From: Hydractinia symbiolongicarpus | Taxonomy: Eukaryota; Cnidaria; Hydrozoa; Anthoathecata; Hydractiniidae | Direction: 5' to 3' | Assembly: GCF_029227915.1 (NCBI RefSeq) | Contig: NC_079885.1 | Location: 5,828,001-5,892,000 of the forward strand | Length of the DNA stretch: 64,000 nt | Part shown: positions 1-8,572 of the stretch, piece after piece | How positions within the stretch are numbered: position 1 is the stretch's first letter | Layout of the letters: the number at the start of each line of letters is the position of its first letter | Notes under the pieces: model-generated | Database searches by the model: none | The model's input: only the letters and a program-made list of their open reading frames with translations | Told to the model about the DNA's origin: nothing | Program-made: the position numbers and the translations under genes

Positions 1-8
1 ACCTTTCA

Positions 9-1057
9 ATGCAAGACATCGTGATTGTCGCGAAGGGGTCCTCATTCAAGGTAAAATTTCCAGACATTTTCGTTGACTATGAGTTACACTCTGGAGCAGT
101 GTTGAATACCTGGCAAAGCCATCCCTTCAGCCTCTGGTCCACTCAGCTCAATTTTGCTACCTACTGCGCAACTTCAGCTTGTGGTATTTCTATGCAACAT
201 CTAACCACCTCTTTGCCTCTGGTTCGCTCCGTTTACCGCTTCCACATGTACTTGCAGATTCGTAAAATCCTTCAAGATCTCAAAGATCCCAACTGGGTTC
301 TGATAGGTTTCGACGTCTCAACAACCCTTTCCACAGCCAAAAATTCCAGCAATTAGCACGTGAATTTAAGGTAAGCGACAGCGAGAACGAGTGCAGGAAC
401 GAGACCTTGTTCAGTAGCTGGCAAGCTATTCGCAAAGACTATCCCTGCAGCGGGTCTACCTATTTCGATGAATATTCATGGAGTCAATGGATTATCGAAA
501 CCTCTCAAGGCCTTACACGCATAGGTATAGAGAAGCTTTCCCAAAGCGTAAGATTTTACGCTTACCTCATACTTCAGAGCCAAGCTAACGCGAGGTCCAA
601 CATCATCGGTAATCAAGGTAGTTCGATTAATGCGTCTATACTTGAAACCTTTGAAGAGCTGATCCTCCGGCCTAGCGATACGGGTGAGGAAATAAGACGA
701 TTCAAAAATGTGCTCAAGTACGCACGTAGCAAGGTCGATTCCAGCGTTGCTCATGGAGTCTACATGATTCCTAGCAACATGAGCCTTCATATCGGGAGTG
801 TCGTTAATTTCGCGAACAAGATACTCATCAGTAAGGAGTATTTCTCGATTGGTGTTAACCCACAGATTAACGCTGCCAGACCAGAGAGTTCCAAACATCA
901 AGTACCAAAGGGAGAAAAAATGGAGGGTGTCACCCTCCCCCGATTAGAGTCGCACACTGCGCCAGGAGTTGATGCAACTCAGCATGAGAATACCAAGGCT
1001 ACCATTATCACGTTGGGAGTAAAGCTAATCCTCGCTTTCATCTGGATAAAGAAATAG
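9..1057 (+). pseudogene. Conserved element gene, frameshifted, C-terminal membrane segment
   Basis: Two reading frames form one gene. The first is open from the ATG at 9 to a stop at 356. The second is open from about position 300 through the stop at 1055-1057, so a frameshift lies near 285-320. The product would be about 345 residues. It is soluble-looking through most of its length, rich in aromatic residues and Arg, and ends in a hydrophobic stretch (ITLGVKLILAFIWI) followed by two lysines, as in a tail-anchored protein. I recognise it only as a recurrent gene of cnidarian Polinton-like elements and know no function; a virion role is possible. It converges on the minus-strand gene at 1088-2416 with a 30-nt gap filled by an imperfect hairpin. 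Confidence 0.6.
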
Positions 1058-1085
1058 GTCTAATGTGTTGAACAACATACTAGAC
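1058..1085. terminator. Imperfect hairpin between convergent genes
   Basis: Arms of 13 nt (1058-1070 and 1073-1085) pair at 11 of 13 positions around a 2-nt centre. The hairpin fills almost the whole gap between the stop of the plus-strand gene (1057) and the stop of the minus-strand gene (1088). A role in 3'-end formation is inferred from position. Confidence 0.45.
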
Positions 1086-1087
1086 TC

Positions 1088-2416
1088 TCATCGATCATTA
1101 CCACTCCTCTTGCTCCTATTATCAACATAAGCCACCACGATACCAACAGCAGCCGCCATGGCCATGTATAAATGCTTTGCCACAAACTCGAAAACTCTCG
1201 CTGCAACTCTGAAAAAGAACGACACCACGCTGCCAATGATGCCAGGAAGAGCTGCACCTGCCTTGCCTGCTAAGTACTTCAGGAATCTCCCGAGTCTTTC
1301 AAGCTGTTTCCGTACAAAACCCTTACCTCCAGCACTTCCCCCAGCAGCTCCTCCGGCAGTGCCTCTATCTCCCCTAACGGCGAGCACGATGGTAGAGACC
1401 AGCAAGCCAACAGCGGAAATAACGCTGGCGATAGTCAGGCCTTGCTCCCGGAAAAGGGTTTTAAGCTTTTCAAGCAAGGTTTTATCGTCTCCAGCAATCT
1501 TCATCAGGTTAGACTTAATATACCTCAGTAGCTTAAAAACCTCGGAGGTAAGTAGACCGTGCCTACTCAGTTCATCCTTCTTATTTTCCTTTAATTTCTT
1601 CAATTCCTTCTCAAGATCATTAATATCCTGAAGCCTTCGCACCCCGGTCTTCTGCTTCTTAAGTTCTTTTAACTTACCCCCTCTCTTATTTATCTCGCTA
1701 TCATATTGTACAAGTTTATCCGTCACCTCATTAATAGTCTTCTGCAAGTTTTCAATTTCGAGCTTTAACTCTCTCATATCAGGGACCTCGACCTCATCGT
1801 CGATGCCCGCGAACGAAGTATCTACATAGCCCTCTACGTCACGAGCAAAATTTTGAACACTATTAATTGTTTGCATTTCAATCGTCTCACCCTCCTCTTT
1901 ACCCGAAGCCCACTTCTCACCCTTCTTAACAATAACATCAACCTCTAGCGCAAGGTTCTGAGCTTGTGCTTTACCATTGTTGTTGGGCGTAGAGAAGCCC
2001 ATATCGCAAATATCTTGAGCCGTAAGGCCCTTTTGTCTTAGTGTACTTAATGCTAGGAACCCGGTCCCATTCTCCTTCGTAACCCTTATACCTTTGAAAA
2101 GAAGCTGTTCCTCTTTACGTCTAAAGCTACCCCTGGTTACATTTATATCTATCCGGGTTTTATCCAGAGGTCCCAGGTCTTGATTATTTATATGTGTGTA
2201 GAAAGCACTTACCACTTCCTCTAGTACAGATTTCGTTATTCTATCAAGTGTATCTCCCTGCTGCTCCGTCGTGGTATCTCCTGCTGGGCTGGATCCCTGC
2301 ACGTCTTCGAGCCCACGGAACTTCTGCGGCACAAGAAGTTCACTAAAGACATTCTCGGGCCCGAGATCATCTATCTGAATACCTTCAAAAGCTCCTTTTT
2401 CTGGATTAATCGACAT
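1088..2416 (-). CDS. Element protein with central coiled coil and C-terminal hydrophobic segments, intact
   Basis: This is a complete 442-residue ORF. Residues 1-210 are mixed and mostly soluble. Residues about 215-300 are a charged coiled coil rich in Lys, Glu and Leu. A hydrophobic segment near 320-342 is followed by a Gly/Ala-rich linker (GGAAGGSAGG). Residues about 385-432 form one or two further hydrophobic segments before a short basic tail. The layout suggests a membrane-associated minor virion protein, but this is inference. The ATG lies in AAATAAATG, a context shared with other genes of the element. The gene diverges from the capsid-like gene at 2439, with only 22 nt between the two start codons, so they probably share a bidirectional control region. 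There is no internal stop, unlike most of its neighbours. Confidence 0.75.
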   Translation of the reverse strand: MSINPEKGAFEGIQIDDLGPENVFSELLVPQKFRGLEDVQGSSPAGDTTTEQQGDTLDRITKSVLEEVVSAFYTHINNQDLGPLDKTRIDINVTRGSFRRKEEQLLFKGIRVTKENGTGFLALSTLRQKGLTAQDICDMGFSTPNNNGKAQAQNLALEVDVIVKKGEKWASGKEEGETIEMQTINSVQNFARDVEGYVDTSFAGIDDEVEVPDMRELKLEIENLQKTINEVTDKLVQYDSEINKRGGKLKELKKQKTGVRRLQDINDLEKELKKLKENKKDELSRHGLLTSEVFKLLRYIKSNLMKIAGDDKTLLEKLKTLFREQGLTIASVISAVGLLVSTIVLAVRGDRGTAGGAAGGSAGGKGFVRKQLERLGRFLKYLAGKAGAALPGIIGSVVSFFFRVAARVFEFVAKHLYMAMAAAVGIVVAYVDNRSKRSGNDR

Positions 2417-2422
2417 TTATTT

Positions 2423-2449
2423 GTTCCGTAATTACTAAATGTACGGAAC
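2423..2449. promoter_or_regulatory. Hairpin and TAAATG starts between divergent genes
   Basis: Perfect 8-nt arms (2423-2430 and 2442-2449, GTTCCGTA/TACGGAAC) flank the AT-rich centre between the divergent starts at 2416 and 2439. Both start codons sit in TAAATG. The 22-nt gap must hold the core promoters of both genes unless they lie within coding DNA. Confidence 0.4.
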
Positions 2450-3559
2450 GAAGTTAGATGCTAACAAGGAATTAAAGACTATACAGGCTATGAAAGGCAA
2501 GAAACAGCGTGTTAAGGTCTCGCACAACCCTAGCACGATTAATCAAAACGAAGACTTGTATGTTGACATCCCCAATTTGGGACAAAACGACGTAATATTC
2601 CCTGGATCCCTCAAACTCTTCTTTGACTTGGAGCTCACTGACACTAACACCAAACGCACCATCGTTAGCAAGGCCCTGGTTCAAAACCTTCGCATAAGTC
2701 TGAACAGCCACGAAGTGCAAAACATCAGCGACTACAACATCCTGGCAGGGCTCTGCAAGTAAAAGCTAGTGAAAACGCAGACAATGATGAACAAAGGGCG
2801 ATCGTGGAAGCCTATGGAAACACCTTTTGCATTCCTATCGGCAAAATGTTCGAGTTTACGAGGGATCTACCATTCTATCAAGCAGGCTTACACGACAGGT
2901 TGCAGTTCGTACTGCACTTCGCACCATATGACCAAGTCATCAAAGATGAAGGTACGGCAGCTTCTGGAAGCACGGCAGCTAAGCCCGCTGATGGCCAACA
3001 TCTGCTTCGAGTTTGACAAGGTTACCAACGAGGGTCTCGCGAGTACTATGATGTCTCGATACTCGATACTGGCCCTGCCGTATGAGCGTGTACTCCGCAA
3101 CAAGGTGGTGACAATGAAAAAGGCTGATACCTCCTACAACCTCCAGATCGATACCCCTGCGAAAAATCTTAAAGGCGTCTTATTACTATTCGTAGATCCC
3201 AGCGAAGTGAAATCTTATGCTGGCGCTAACGAGGTCTTCTACAACCCCAAGATCGAGAAAATCGCGATCACGGTGGAAGGATCATTTCGAGCAAATCGTT
3301 GAACTCTGACCGATGGTTACCCCCGACTCGTGGGTAACCATCGGTCAGTTCATGACTAAGCGGTATGCGCTGTTCATCGATTTCCGTGCAACACAGCTTG
3401 CACGGTTCTGGAAGGCCTCTACAGAGGTTGTCAGACGGTATCACTCTCCATATGACCAAGAAAGGTGATGGAACTGGGGATATCCGCTGCTATGTGTACT
3501 TGCTCCAAGATGCACACCTAAACATTTTGAATGGGCGCTTTCACTCTGTAGAATATTAG
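2439..3559 (+). pseudogene. Putative major capsid-like protein, multiply frameshifted
   Basis: One gene is spread over several frames: 2439-2762, about 2770-3000 (frame seen from 2804), about 2990-3302, and about 3365-3559. The pieces are beta-rich and ordered like the capsid-like protein of cnidarian Polinton-like elements. An N-terminal segment with DIPNLGQNDVIFPG is followed by a segment with YERVLRNK, and the C-terminal strand runs through YVYLLQDAHLNILNGRF. Breaks lie near 2762, 3000, 3300 and 3390. A 17-bp inverted repeat at 3306-3348 sits in one broken interval. Total length of the pieces, about 370 residues, is shorter than a full double-jelly-roll capsid, so some sequence is missing. 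Capsid identity is inference from gene context and fold-like composition. The gene lies head to tail with 3567. Confidence 0.6.
3306..3348. repeat. 17-bp inverted repeat inside the broken capsid-like gene
   Basis: Perfect arms at 3306-3322 and 3332-3348 (CTGACCGATGGTTACCC and its complement) surround a 9-nt centre. It falls where the reading frame of the capsid-like gene is lost. Confidence 0.8.
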
Positions 3560-3566
3560 AATAAAC

Positions 3567-3962
3567 ATGGCAAGCAGGGTGGTTCTAGCAGGAGGGGCGT
3601 TGATTAACGTACTCGCGTTTAGCGGGTCTAATTTCCCATTCTCCAAGCACTCGGGGCATGGGGAAGAGGAGTGCAAATGGCACGATAAAGCTATTGAACA
3701 ATTACAAGAAGCTCAAGCAAAGTTGGTGCGTGACAGACAGGAAAAGATCGATTCGTATAACAAGCAACGGGAGCTTCAAAGACAAGCCGGTAAAAACTTG
3801 GATGAACTGAATGCGGGCATGCGAGAGTGTTATATCGCGACGATCAGGAATGCCCCTAAGTTATCCGACTTCTACACACCAAGCAAACAGCAACAAGACG
3901 GTGAATTGACGTTCATCATAGGGTCCTTGGCTCTAGGTTTCGCGGTATACAAGTATATGTAA
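3567..3962 (+). CDS. Small element protein with hydrophobic ends and a coiled coil, intact
   Basis: A 131-residue ORF starts 7 nt after the end of the capsid-like gene. Residues about 4-24 are hydrophobic (signal-anchor-like). Residues 35-85 are a charged helix rich in Gln, Glu and Lys. Residues about 112-130 form a C-terminal membrane segment (FIIGSLALGFAVYKYM). The start is in AATAAACATG, close to the TAAATG context of other genes here. The near-zero spacing suggests co-expression with the capsid-like gene and a structural or membrane role, both inferred. I do not recognise a named family. Confidence 0.7.
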   Translation: MASRVVLAGGALINVLAFSGSNFPFSKHSGHGEEECKWHDKAIEQLQEAQAKLVRDRQEKIDSYNKQRELQRQAGKNLDELNAGMRECYIATIRNAPKLSDFYTPSKQQQDGELTFIIGSLALGFAVYKYM

Positions 3963-3971
3963 GAAGAACGT

Positions 3972-3996
3972 TTTTGACATCTAATAAATGTCAAAA
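3972..3996. promoter_or_regulatory. Hairpin at gene junction, start codon in right arm
   Basis: Perfect 9-nt arms (3972-3980 TTTTGACAT; 3988-3996 ATGTCAAAA) enclose a 7-nt loop. The hairpin begins 10 nt after the stop of the gene at 3567-3962. The right arm starts with the ATG of the integrase gene, which also sits in TAAATG. Confidence 0.5.
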
Positions 3997-4969
3997 GCAC
4001 ATATCGTTACGGCTGAAGAAGCCGAAAAGCTAAGCCAAATCTACTACACTCCGGAACATCTCTGGACTGGTCGAAAAGCCATTAAACTACTCTCCGAGCA
4101 GAGTGGTCTTTTTAAAAAGAGAGTTACTCACTGGCTGTCTCGCCAACTCTTATGGCTCCGACATATCAAAGGCCCCAAACGCATCAATTACCTACATTTC
4201 ACAATTACAAAGCCCAACGAAATGCACCAATTTGATTTGCTCTATATGCCCACGATAAAGTCCATGGAAACACATATAAATATATCCTCACATGCATCGA
4301 CGTTGTTTCAAGGTATAAGGTAGCAAGGCCTTTACGTAAGAAAAAGGCTAGCAAAGTCGCTGACATGCTCAAGGACATATACAAAACTGGACCTCTGCGA
4401 TAATGGTTCAGAGTTCAAGTCTGCCGTGAGCAAGCTGTTAGAAAGCAAAGGGGTCGAGACAAAAGCGTGCAACCACGAAATACCGCTACACTTTCACGAC
4501 GTTTGTCGAATCGTATAACAAGGTGGTCGCCGAGAGGCTCTTCAAACCTCAAGATGCGCAAGAGCTTGCCTCTGACGAAACTAGTACTACATAGGTTAAA
4601 CACTTGTACACTATCGTGAAAAGTTTGAACAACACCAAGACAATCATGTTTGGTATAAAACTCTCGAAAGCGATCAAATTTGACGAGGTTCCGCTTACGA
4701 AAAGCGAAGGCCATCCTGAAGAAAAGCCTCTACCCGATGACGGTATTTACTTGTATTTGCTGCAGCCCGGAGAAGAGCATGGTGATGCTAAAAGATGCGC
4801 AACAGACGCTTGGTGGAGCAAAAAGACGTATAGACTCGACCGTATTGTGACAGGTACCCGTATCCTGTACTATTTGAAAGACGGGCCTGATCGAAGTTTC
4901 TTATCAGAGGAGTTGATGCTAATACCGGAGGATGTTAAAGTACCTCCGGAGCATGTAAAACAATGGTAA
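3988..4969 (+). pseudogene. Retroviral-type DDE integrase, frameshifted
   Basis: The three acidic residues of an rve-type integrase core are visible but in different frames. The first Asp is in HQFDLLYMP near 4230. The second is in CDNGSEFK at 4399-4401. The Glu is in FVESYNK at 4508-4510. The last two are 109 nt apart, which fits the family's D,D(35)E spacing with one frameshift between them. Frames change near 4250, 4395 and 4480. The C-terminal part (4604-4969) is in yet another frame, resembles the small beta-barrel DNA-binding tail of Polinton integrases, and contains YYLKDGPDRSF. In Polintons this enzyme inserts the element with a 6-bp target duplication. The multiple breaks make this copy inactive. 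Confidence 0.85.
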
Positions 4970-4989
4970 TTTTGTTGTTTTTGTGGTAG

Positions 4990-5016
4990 TTAACGTGAAC
5001 CTGTGGTTCACGTTAA
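4990..5016. terminator. Hairpin between convergent genes
   Basis: Perfect 11-nt arms (4990-5000 TTAACGTGAAC; 5006-5016) enclose a 5-nt loop. The hairpin lies 20 nt past the integrase stop and 22 nt past the stop of the minus-strand gene at 5039, so it could serve both transcripts. Confidence 0.55.
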
Positions 5017-5038
5017 TACCTATCCAAGCAACATCCCT

Positions 5039-5632
5039 TTAATCATCATCGGAGTCATCATCGCTGGAGTCAATCGGATGAAGGCGGATATAATCATAAG
5101 GATGTATGGTGTAGAATGGATAGCCATAGACGATAATTACATTGGGCTCGCTATCAGGGTCGATAATGTCAACCAATGCTCTGTCATCGATTTGAATGTT
5201 GAGTATGTCACCTATTTTCTTTATGTCTGCTAGATCCGAGAGCCTTAAGTCCTTATCCTTGATGATCTCGCAGCAGAGCATGCCCCACTTGTTCACCTCA
5301 GCGGAAACAATATGCAGACCCTGGTCTTCAATATCAACCTCGAGCACTTCGTCTTCCTCCTCACATGCAAATGTTGCCCACGGCTTTTCACCTGATGCTA
5401 CTCTGTCTAGAAGCTCGTCATCATCTGGATATACAAACCCCTTGTAGTATGGCCCATTTCTAAATCTAAAATTTTCCAAACACTGTGACTCTGCCTTGGT
5501 GCAGCATAGCAGCACGGGCACTCGAATATCGTAAAGGTTTTTAAATTGTTGGCTCTGTACATAGGGTTCCATCTTTTTCTTTGACATTTGACTACCTTTT
5601 AACATACAGCTGAAGTGGTCAAGCAGCATCAT
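5039..5632 (-). CDS. Unrecognised element protein, acidic C terminus
   Basis: A 197-residue ORF without internal stops. The true start may be an internal Met about 16 codons in (MSKKKMEP), since the first 15 residues look unlike the rest. The protein is acidic overall and ends in a Ser/Asp tract (SSDDDSDDD). It contains no membrane segment or known motif that I can see. Near residues 32-42 it has LYDIRVPVLL, which resembles LYDLGVPVLY at the end of the adjacent upstream gene (5678-6031), so the two may be distant relatives. It lies head to tail with 5678, separated by a 14-bp-arm hairpin, and converges on the integrase. Confidence 0.6.
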   Translation of the reverse strand: MMLLDHFSCMLKGSQMSKKKMEPYVQSQQFKNLYDIRVPVLLCCTKAESQCLENFRFRNGPYYKGFVYPDDDELLDRVASGEKPWATFACEEEDEVLEVDIEDQGLHIVSAEVNKWGMLCCEIIKDKDLRLSDLADIKKIGDILNIQIDDRALVDIIDPDSEPNVIIVYGYPFYTIHPYDYIRLHPIDSSDDDSDDD

Positions 5633-5638
5633 CAGGCG

Positions 5639-5671
5639 TGTTTTTGTTGCTCTTCTTGAGCAACAAAAACA
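5639..5671. terminator. Strong hairpin at gene junction
   Basis: Perfect 14-nt arms (5639-5652 and 5658-5671) enclose the loop TTCTT. The hairpin starts 7 nt downstream of the stop of the minus-strand gene at 5678 and ends 7 nt before the start of the next minus-strand gene at 5632. It is the longest of the junction hairpins. Confidence 0.6.
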
Positions 5672-5677
5672 TGTGAC

Positions 5678-6031
5678 TTAGTCATATAGCACTGGAACAC
5701 CCAGATCGTACAAATCGTCTCGACCCAAATCGATCAGTTTGAAGTTACATATGTATCGCTCTACGTGTCCTTCTTTGATGAATCTGTTAAAGGTATGTGT
5801 ACCGATGGCGTTGTCGATAACGACAATCTCTTCAGACTTTGGAAATTTCCCTTTGAACCAACTCCTCATCCTAGGGATATCGCGTCTTTGAATACGCGCT
5901 TCATAGTATATGAAATCGTGGTACTTATCATAGTCAGGTGTCGTATGCTTGCGAAAAATCATAATAACAATTTCCCCAGACTGTTGTGATTGAATGTATT
6001 GATCCAGCCATTCAAGCTCACTATCCTGCAT
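5678..6031 (-). CDS. Unrecognised small element protein
   Basis: A complete 117-residue ORF with mixed alpha/beta-looking composition, rich in Tyr, Asp and Arg, with no membrane segment. The C terminus LYDLGVPVLYD resembles an internal motif of the neighbouring gene at 5039-5632. The start is not in the TAAATG context found elsewhere. No function can be assigned. It is the third gene in a run of minus-strand genes between the polymerase and the integrase. Confidence 0.55.
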   Translation of the reverse strand: MQDSELEWLDQYIQSQQSGEIVIMIFRKHTTPDYDKYHDFIYYEARIQRRDIPRMRSWFKGKFPKSEEIVVIDNAIGTHTFNRFIKEGHVERYICNFKLIDLGRDDLYDLGVPVLYD

Positions 6032-6168
6032 TGCGATGGTTGCGTCCGTTTGTTTGATTAACTTGCGTTGCTCCTCAAGTTACCTCTGTAATTTTACAAG
6101 ACAAGACAATTTAATCTTACAGTTTTTGGATCGGGGGGATCGTGTATGCATGGACTGTGCTCGTAATA

Positions 6169-6192
6169 TTTGTGGCTTTGATAAACCACAAA
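6169..6192. terminator. Hairpin downstream of small minus-strand gene
   Basis: Arms TTTGTGG (6169-6175) and CCACAAA (6186-6192) are perfect. The inner loop can pair three further T-A bases. It lies about 40 nt after the stop of the gene at 6231-6440. Confidence 0.35.
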
Positions 6193-6230
6193 ACTGCGAC
6201 TTAATCTTCTAGCGTCGTAACACCCGGGCC

Positions 6231-6440
6231 CTAATATTTCATCATATAGTGGATCATGGTAAGAGCCAGCGACGAGACACAGGCAATTAAAGCGATCCGG
6301 TCGTCGTGTTTATCCCTCTACCACATCTTATACAGCGACTGATCAATTTCCTCATGTCTCACTTCCAAGTTCTCCATTGTTTCCTCCAATTTCTGGATCT
6401 CCCCCCCAAACTCCTCTCGTAAGTTTTCGATACAAGACAT
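6231..6440 (-). pseudogene. Small coiled-coil/membrane protein with one in-frame stop
   Basis: Reading from the ATG at 6440 gives a 70-codon frame. An amphipathic charged helix (residues 5-38) is followed by an in-frame TAG at codon 41 (6318-6320). The same frame then continues through a hydrophobic segment (IALIACVSSLALTMI) to a TAG at 6231-6233. Both halves are in the same frame, so a single nonsense change explains the break. The start is in AAATAAATATG. The short helix plus a C-terminal membrane anchor is typical of small virion-membrane proteins of such elements; function is unknown. Confidence 0.5.
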
Positions 6441-6513
6441 ATTTATTTAGTTGAAAGTCAAGGCAAAATGCACCAAATTCAGTTATACCCGCCGGGTACA
6501 ACTGATGTCCGCG

Positions 6514-7103
6514 TCACACCAAAATTTTCCAGGTCCGAGGGTGTTCAAGTCTGATCCAAAGGTAGGCATGCTTGGACTTTTTGAGTTGAGCCTTAATAAT
6601 GGAAATTTCTTCCCTATTCGAAATTACATAGTTCTCTTCAGGAATTAGCTTGAGCTCCTTTCGATTCTTTGGATACCAAACAAAAAGCTGTTTCATTTGG
6701 TCTCTTACCGTTATTGGGATCTTCTTATATCTTTGTGTTAGCAGCCACAAGCTATGCCCTCGATGCCTGCCTGAAACAGCTAGTTCCAGCAACGCCCCAC
6801 GAGTTTTATCTAGACTTTCATCGGCTATCATATCATCAACGATAAACAGAGCTTTGATAATTTGCTTATCCGGTCGAACAACTGGTTTTTGGGGTTTATC
6901 AAGAACACATAATCATCTTCCCACAGCGAGGCTCTCTCCAGGTAAGTCTTGTTCCACCAGATCGTTGGACATAGCATGATGATATTGTAGAAATGGTCCC
7001 TGTACTCGTTCTCTAGGAGGTTTAATACACACTGAGCCTTGCCACATGAGGTGGGCCCGGTGAAAATTGCTGTATGTGCTTGTAGAACCACATCGAGAGT
7101 CAT
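6514..7103 (-). pseudogene. A32/FtsK-type DNA-packaging ATPase, frameshifted
   Basis: The N-terminal frame (6828-7103) carries the P-loop TGPTSCGKAQ. The C-terminal frame (6514-6831) carries the segment after Walker B, including RHRGHSLWLLTQRY. The Walker B strand (LFIVDDM) is read in the second frame just upstream of 6831, so a frameshift lies near 6880-6890. In this family the residue after GK is normally Ser or Thr; here codon 7035-7037 encodes Ala, which would impair Mg-ATP binding. The family pumps viral DNA into capsids. The start is in AGATAAATG. Frameshift plus P-loop substitution indicate an inactive copy. Confidence 0.85.
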
Positions 7104-7114
7104 TTATCTTATGT

Positions 7115-7129
7115 TTGCCATAGTGGCAA
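7115..7129. terminator. Short hairpin at gene junction
   Basis: Six-nt perfect arms (TTGCCA/TGGCAA) around TAG lie in the 44-nt gap between the stop at 7148 and the start at 7103. This is the weakest of the junction hairpins. Confidence 0.3.
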
Positions 7130-7147
7130 GCACAAGCCTTGCATGCC

Positions 7148-7357
7148 TTATTTAGGCTTTGGTACTATGAAGGCAGGAATCCAGCCTTTTCTCACAACCA
7201 TCTCTCTTGAACCTCTACCTGCTGAGAAATAAGCTATCATGTTCATAACTTCGCTGGTATCAAGCTTGGTACTGGGGCTTGAGATCCCTAGGAATTTCTT
7301 CCCAGCCATGGCGTAAGCGAAAGTAAAGCCTAGGTCCACGACAGTTTCATATAGCAT
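7148..7357 (-). CDS. Small element protein of unknown function
   Basis: A 69-residue ORF with moderately hydrophobic N-terminal half (FTFAYAMAGKKFLGI) and a basic C terminus ending KPK. The open frame extends upstream to WTPKEKEIIN before a TAA, so the original start may have been further upstream and lost. It lies between the ATPase and the basic/membrane gene at 7446. I do not recognise a family; a membrane-associated accessory protein is possible. Confidence 0.45.
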   Translation of the reverse strand: MLYETVVDLGFTFAYAMAGKKFLGISSPSTKLDTSEVMNMIAYFSAGRGSREMVVRKGWIPAFIVPKPK

Positions 7358-7445
7358 GTTGATTATCTCCTTCTCTTTGGGCGTCCATTAGAACTCATGT
7401 TAATATTATAGATTATCGCATGTAAAAAATGTCGTCAATATCGGG

Positions 7446-7823
7446 CTAGGCTGTAGGCTCTCGCTGAGGCGCACGTACCCCTTCGGAGCTGACAGGCGAT
7501 GGCTCTGCACCAACAGGTTGCTCTTTTCCACCATGCTGCTTACGGAAGATATAGACCCCAACTGCCGCCACGCAAGCAAGTACAACAAGACCTCAAGCGC
7601 TATATAGATATACGTCGTTTGACTTGTGTGGGACTTGACCACTTGATGCAGGAACCTGGCCACTTGATGCAGGAACCTGGCCACCACTTGATGAAGAACT
7701 TGATGAAGAACTTTCTAATTTCCTACGCTTGTCCTTGCGGTTCCATTCAGCAAGTCTCTTGCCAGCAGCAACACGACCTTCATTCTTCTCGGTTATTACT
7801 TGAGTAGTAGACTCTCCACTCAT
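7446..7823 (-). pseudogene. Small basic protein with membrane segment, frameshifted
   Basis: From the ATG at 7823 the frame gives a basic N terminus (GRVAAGKRLAEWNRK), a Ser run, and three copies of a seven-residue repeat (GQVPASS). It hits a stop near 7593. In another frame, starting around 7600, a good membrane segment appears (VLVVLACVAAVGVYIF), then a hydrophilic tail ending at the TAG at 7446-7448. A frameshift near 7600 therefore separates the two halves of a roughly 125-residue tail-anchored protein. The Ser run and the Pro/Val repeat look like slippage products. Function unknown. Confidence 0.5.
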
Positions 7824-7853
7824 TTGTTATAAGCCGCAAAACTTGTAACAAAT
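7822..7853. promoter_or_regulatory. Hairpin overlapping a start codon
   Basis: Arms of 12 nt (7822-7833 and 7842-7853) pair except for one T-G position, around an 8-nt loop. The arm overlaps the ATG (7821-7823) of the minus-strand gene at 7446-7823, as at the integrase start. Confidence 0.45.
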
Positions 7854-7975
7854 CACTCTAGCTAGCCTTCAAACCTTCTCTACCAGCGTATCTTATCGCA
7901 TTCAATCATGGAACCCTCACTAAATTACATGCCGCGGTGGGGCACAGGACCTCATTGTTTGCTATATCTAGTATT

Positions 7976-8572
7976 TCACGATTGTCCAAGTTTATCTTTG
8001 ATAGACTGTTTCCCATTCTTTTCTTGCTCTTCATCAACCTTCTCTTCAGCTATCTTGGACACTAAAAGAGGTGTCAAAAACTTTCCGAAAGCCGAATACA
8101 CTAGAATCCCCAAGTCAGCCATACTGTCCCTGATAATCGGGTCCTCCTCGATATCTTGCCTCAAGCCTTCCGGGCTATCGAAGGGCACTACGTTACTTAT
8201 AACCTTGGTGTACATGCTTATTGCGTGACATGAGAGTTCCTTCGCTGTTTTCTCTCCTTTCTCTTGGATTTCGCGCTGGGTGTAGTCAGCACGCATCTTG
8301 TCGATTACTTCATCTGATGATTTGACTATGAAAGCTTCGGTGCACTTTTTCGGCAAGAGGTGGGCCTTGTCTTTGCGTATTGCATCCTTCAGGGATTGGC
8401 GTTTGTCTATAGGTTTTTTACGTTGCTCAAATGCTTCTGCGGGAGTGACAACAACATCAAAAATATCAGCTAATTCAGACATCTTTATTATTAGTCGTCT
8501 ATATCTCAAATAACCGAAGATGATCAAGATGTATGGTAAAATTATAGCGATCAGTAACAATATGTCCAACAT
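7976..8572 (-). CDS. Element protein with N-terminal membrane segment, intact
   Basis: A complete 198-residue ORF. Residues 2-24 are a strongly hydrophobic segment (LLLIAIILPYILIIFGYL) followed by basic residues, which suggests an N-in signal anchor. The remainder is a charged, helical domain with a Lys/Glu-rich end (EEKVDEEQEKNGKQ). The start is in GTCAATAAATG, the TAAATG context. The gene lies about 63 nt downstream of the HNH gene. No named family is recognised. Its intact frame contrasts with the damaged enzyme genes on both sides. Confidence 0.65.
   Translation of the reverse strand: MLDILLLIAIILPYILIIFGYLRYRRLIIKMSELADIFDVVVTPAEAFEQRKKPIDKRQSLKDAIRKDKAHLLPKKCTEAFIVKSSDEVIDKMRADYTQREIQEKGEKTAKELSCHAISMYTKVISNVVPFDSPEGLRQDIEEDPIIRDSMADLGILVYSAFGKFLTPLLVSKIAEEKVDEEQEKNGKQSIKDKLGQS

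Noticed and set aside
1158-1631. 157-codon plus-strand frame
   Set aside because: It lies opposite the intact 442-aa coiled-coil/membrane protein gene and is Pro/Ser-rich as expected for its antisense.
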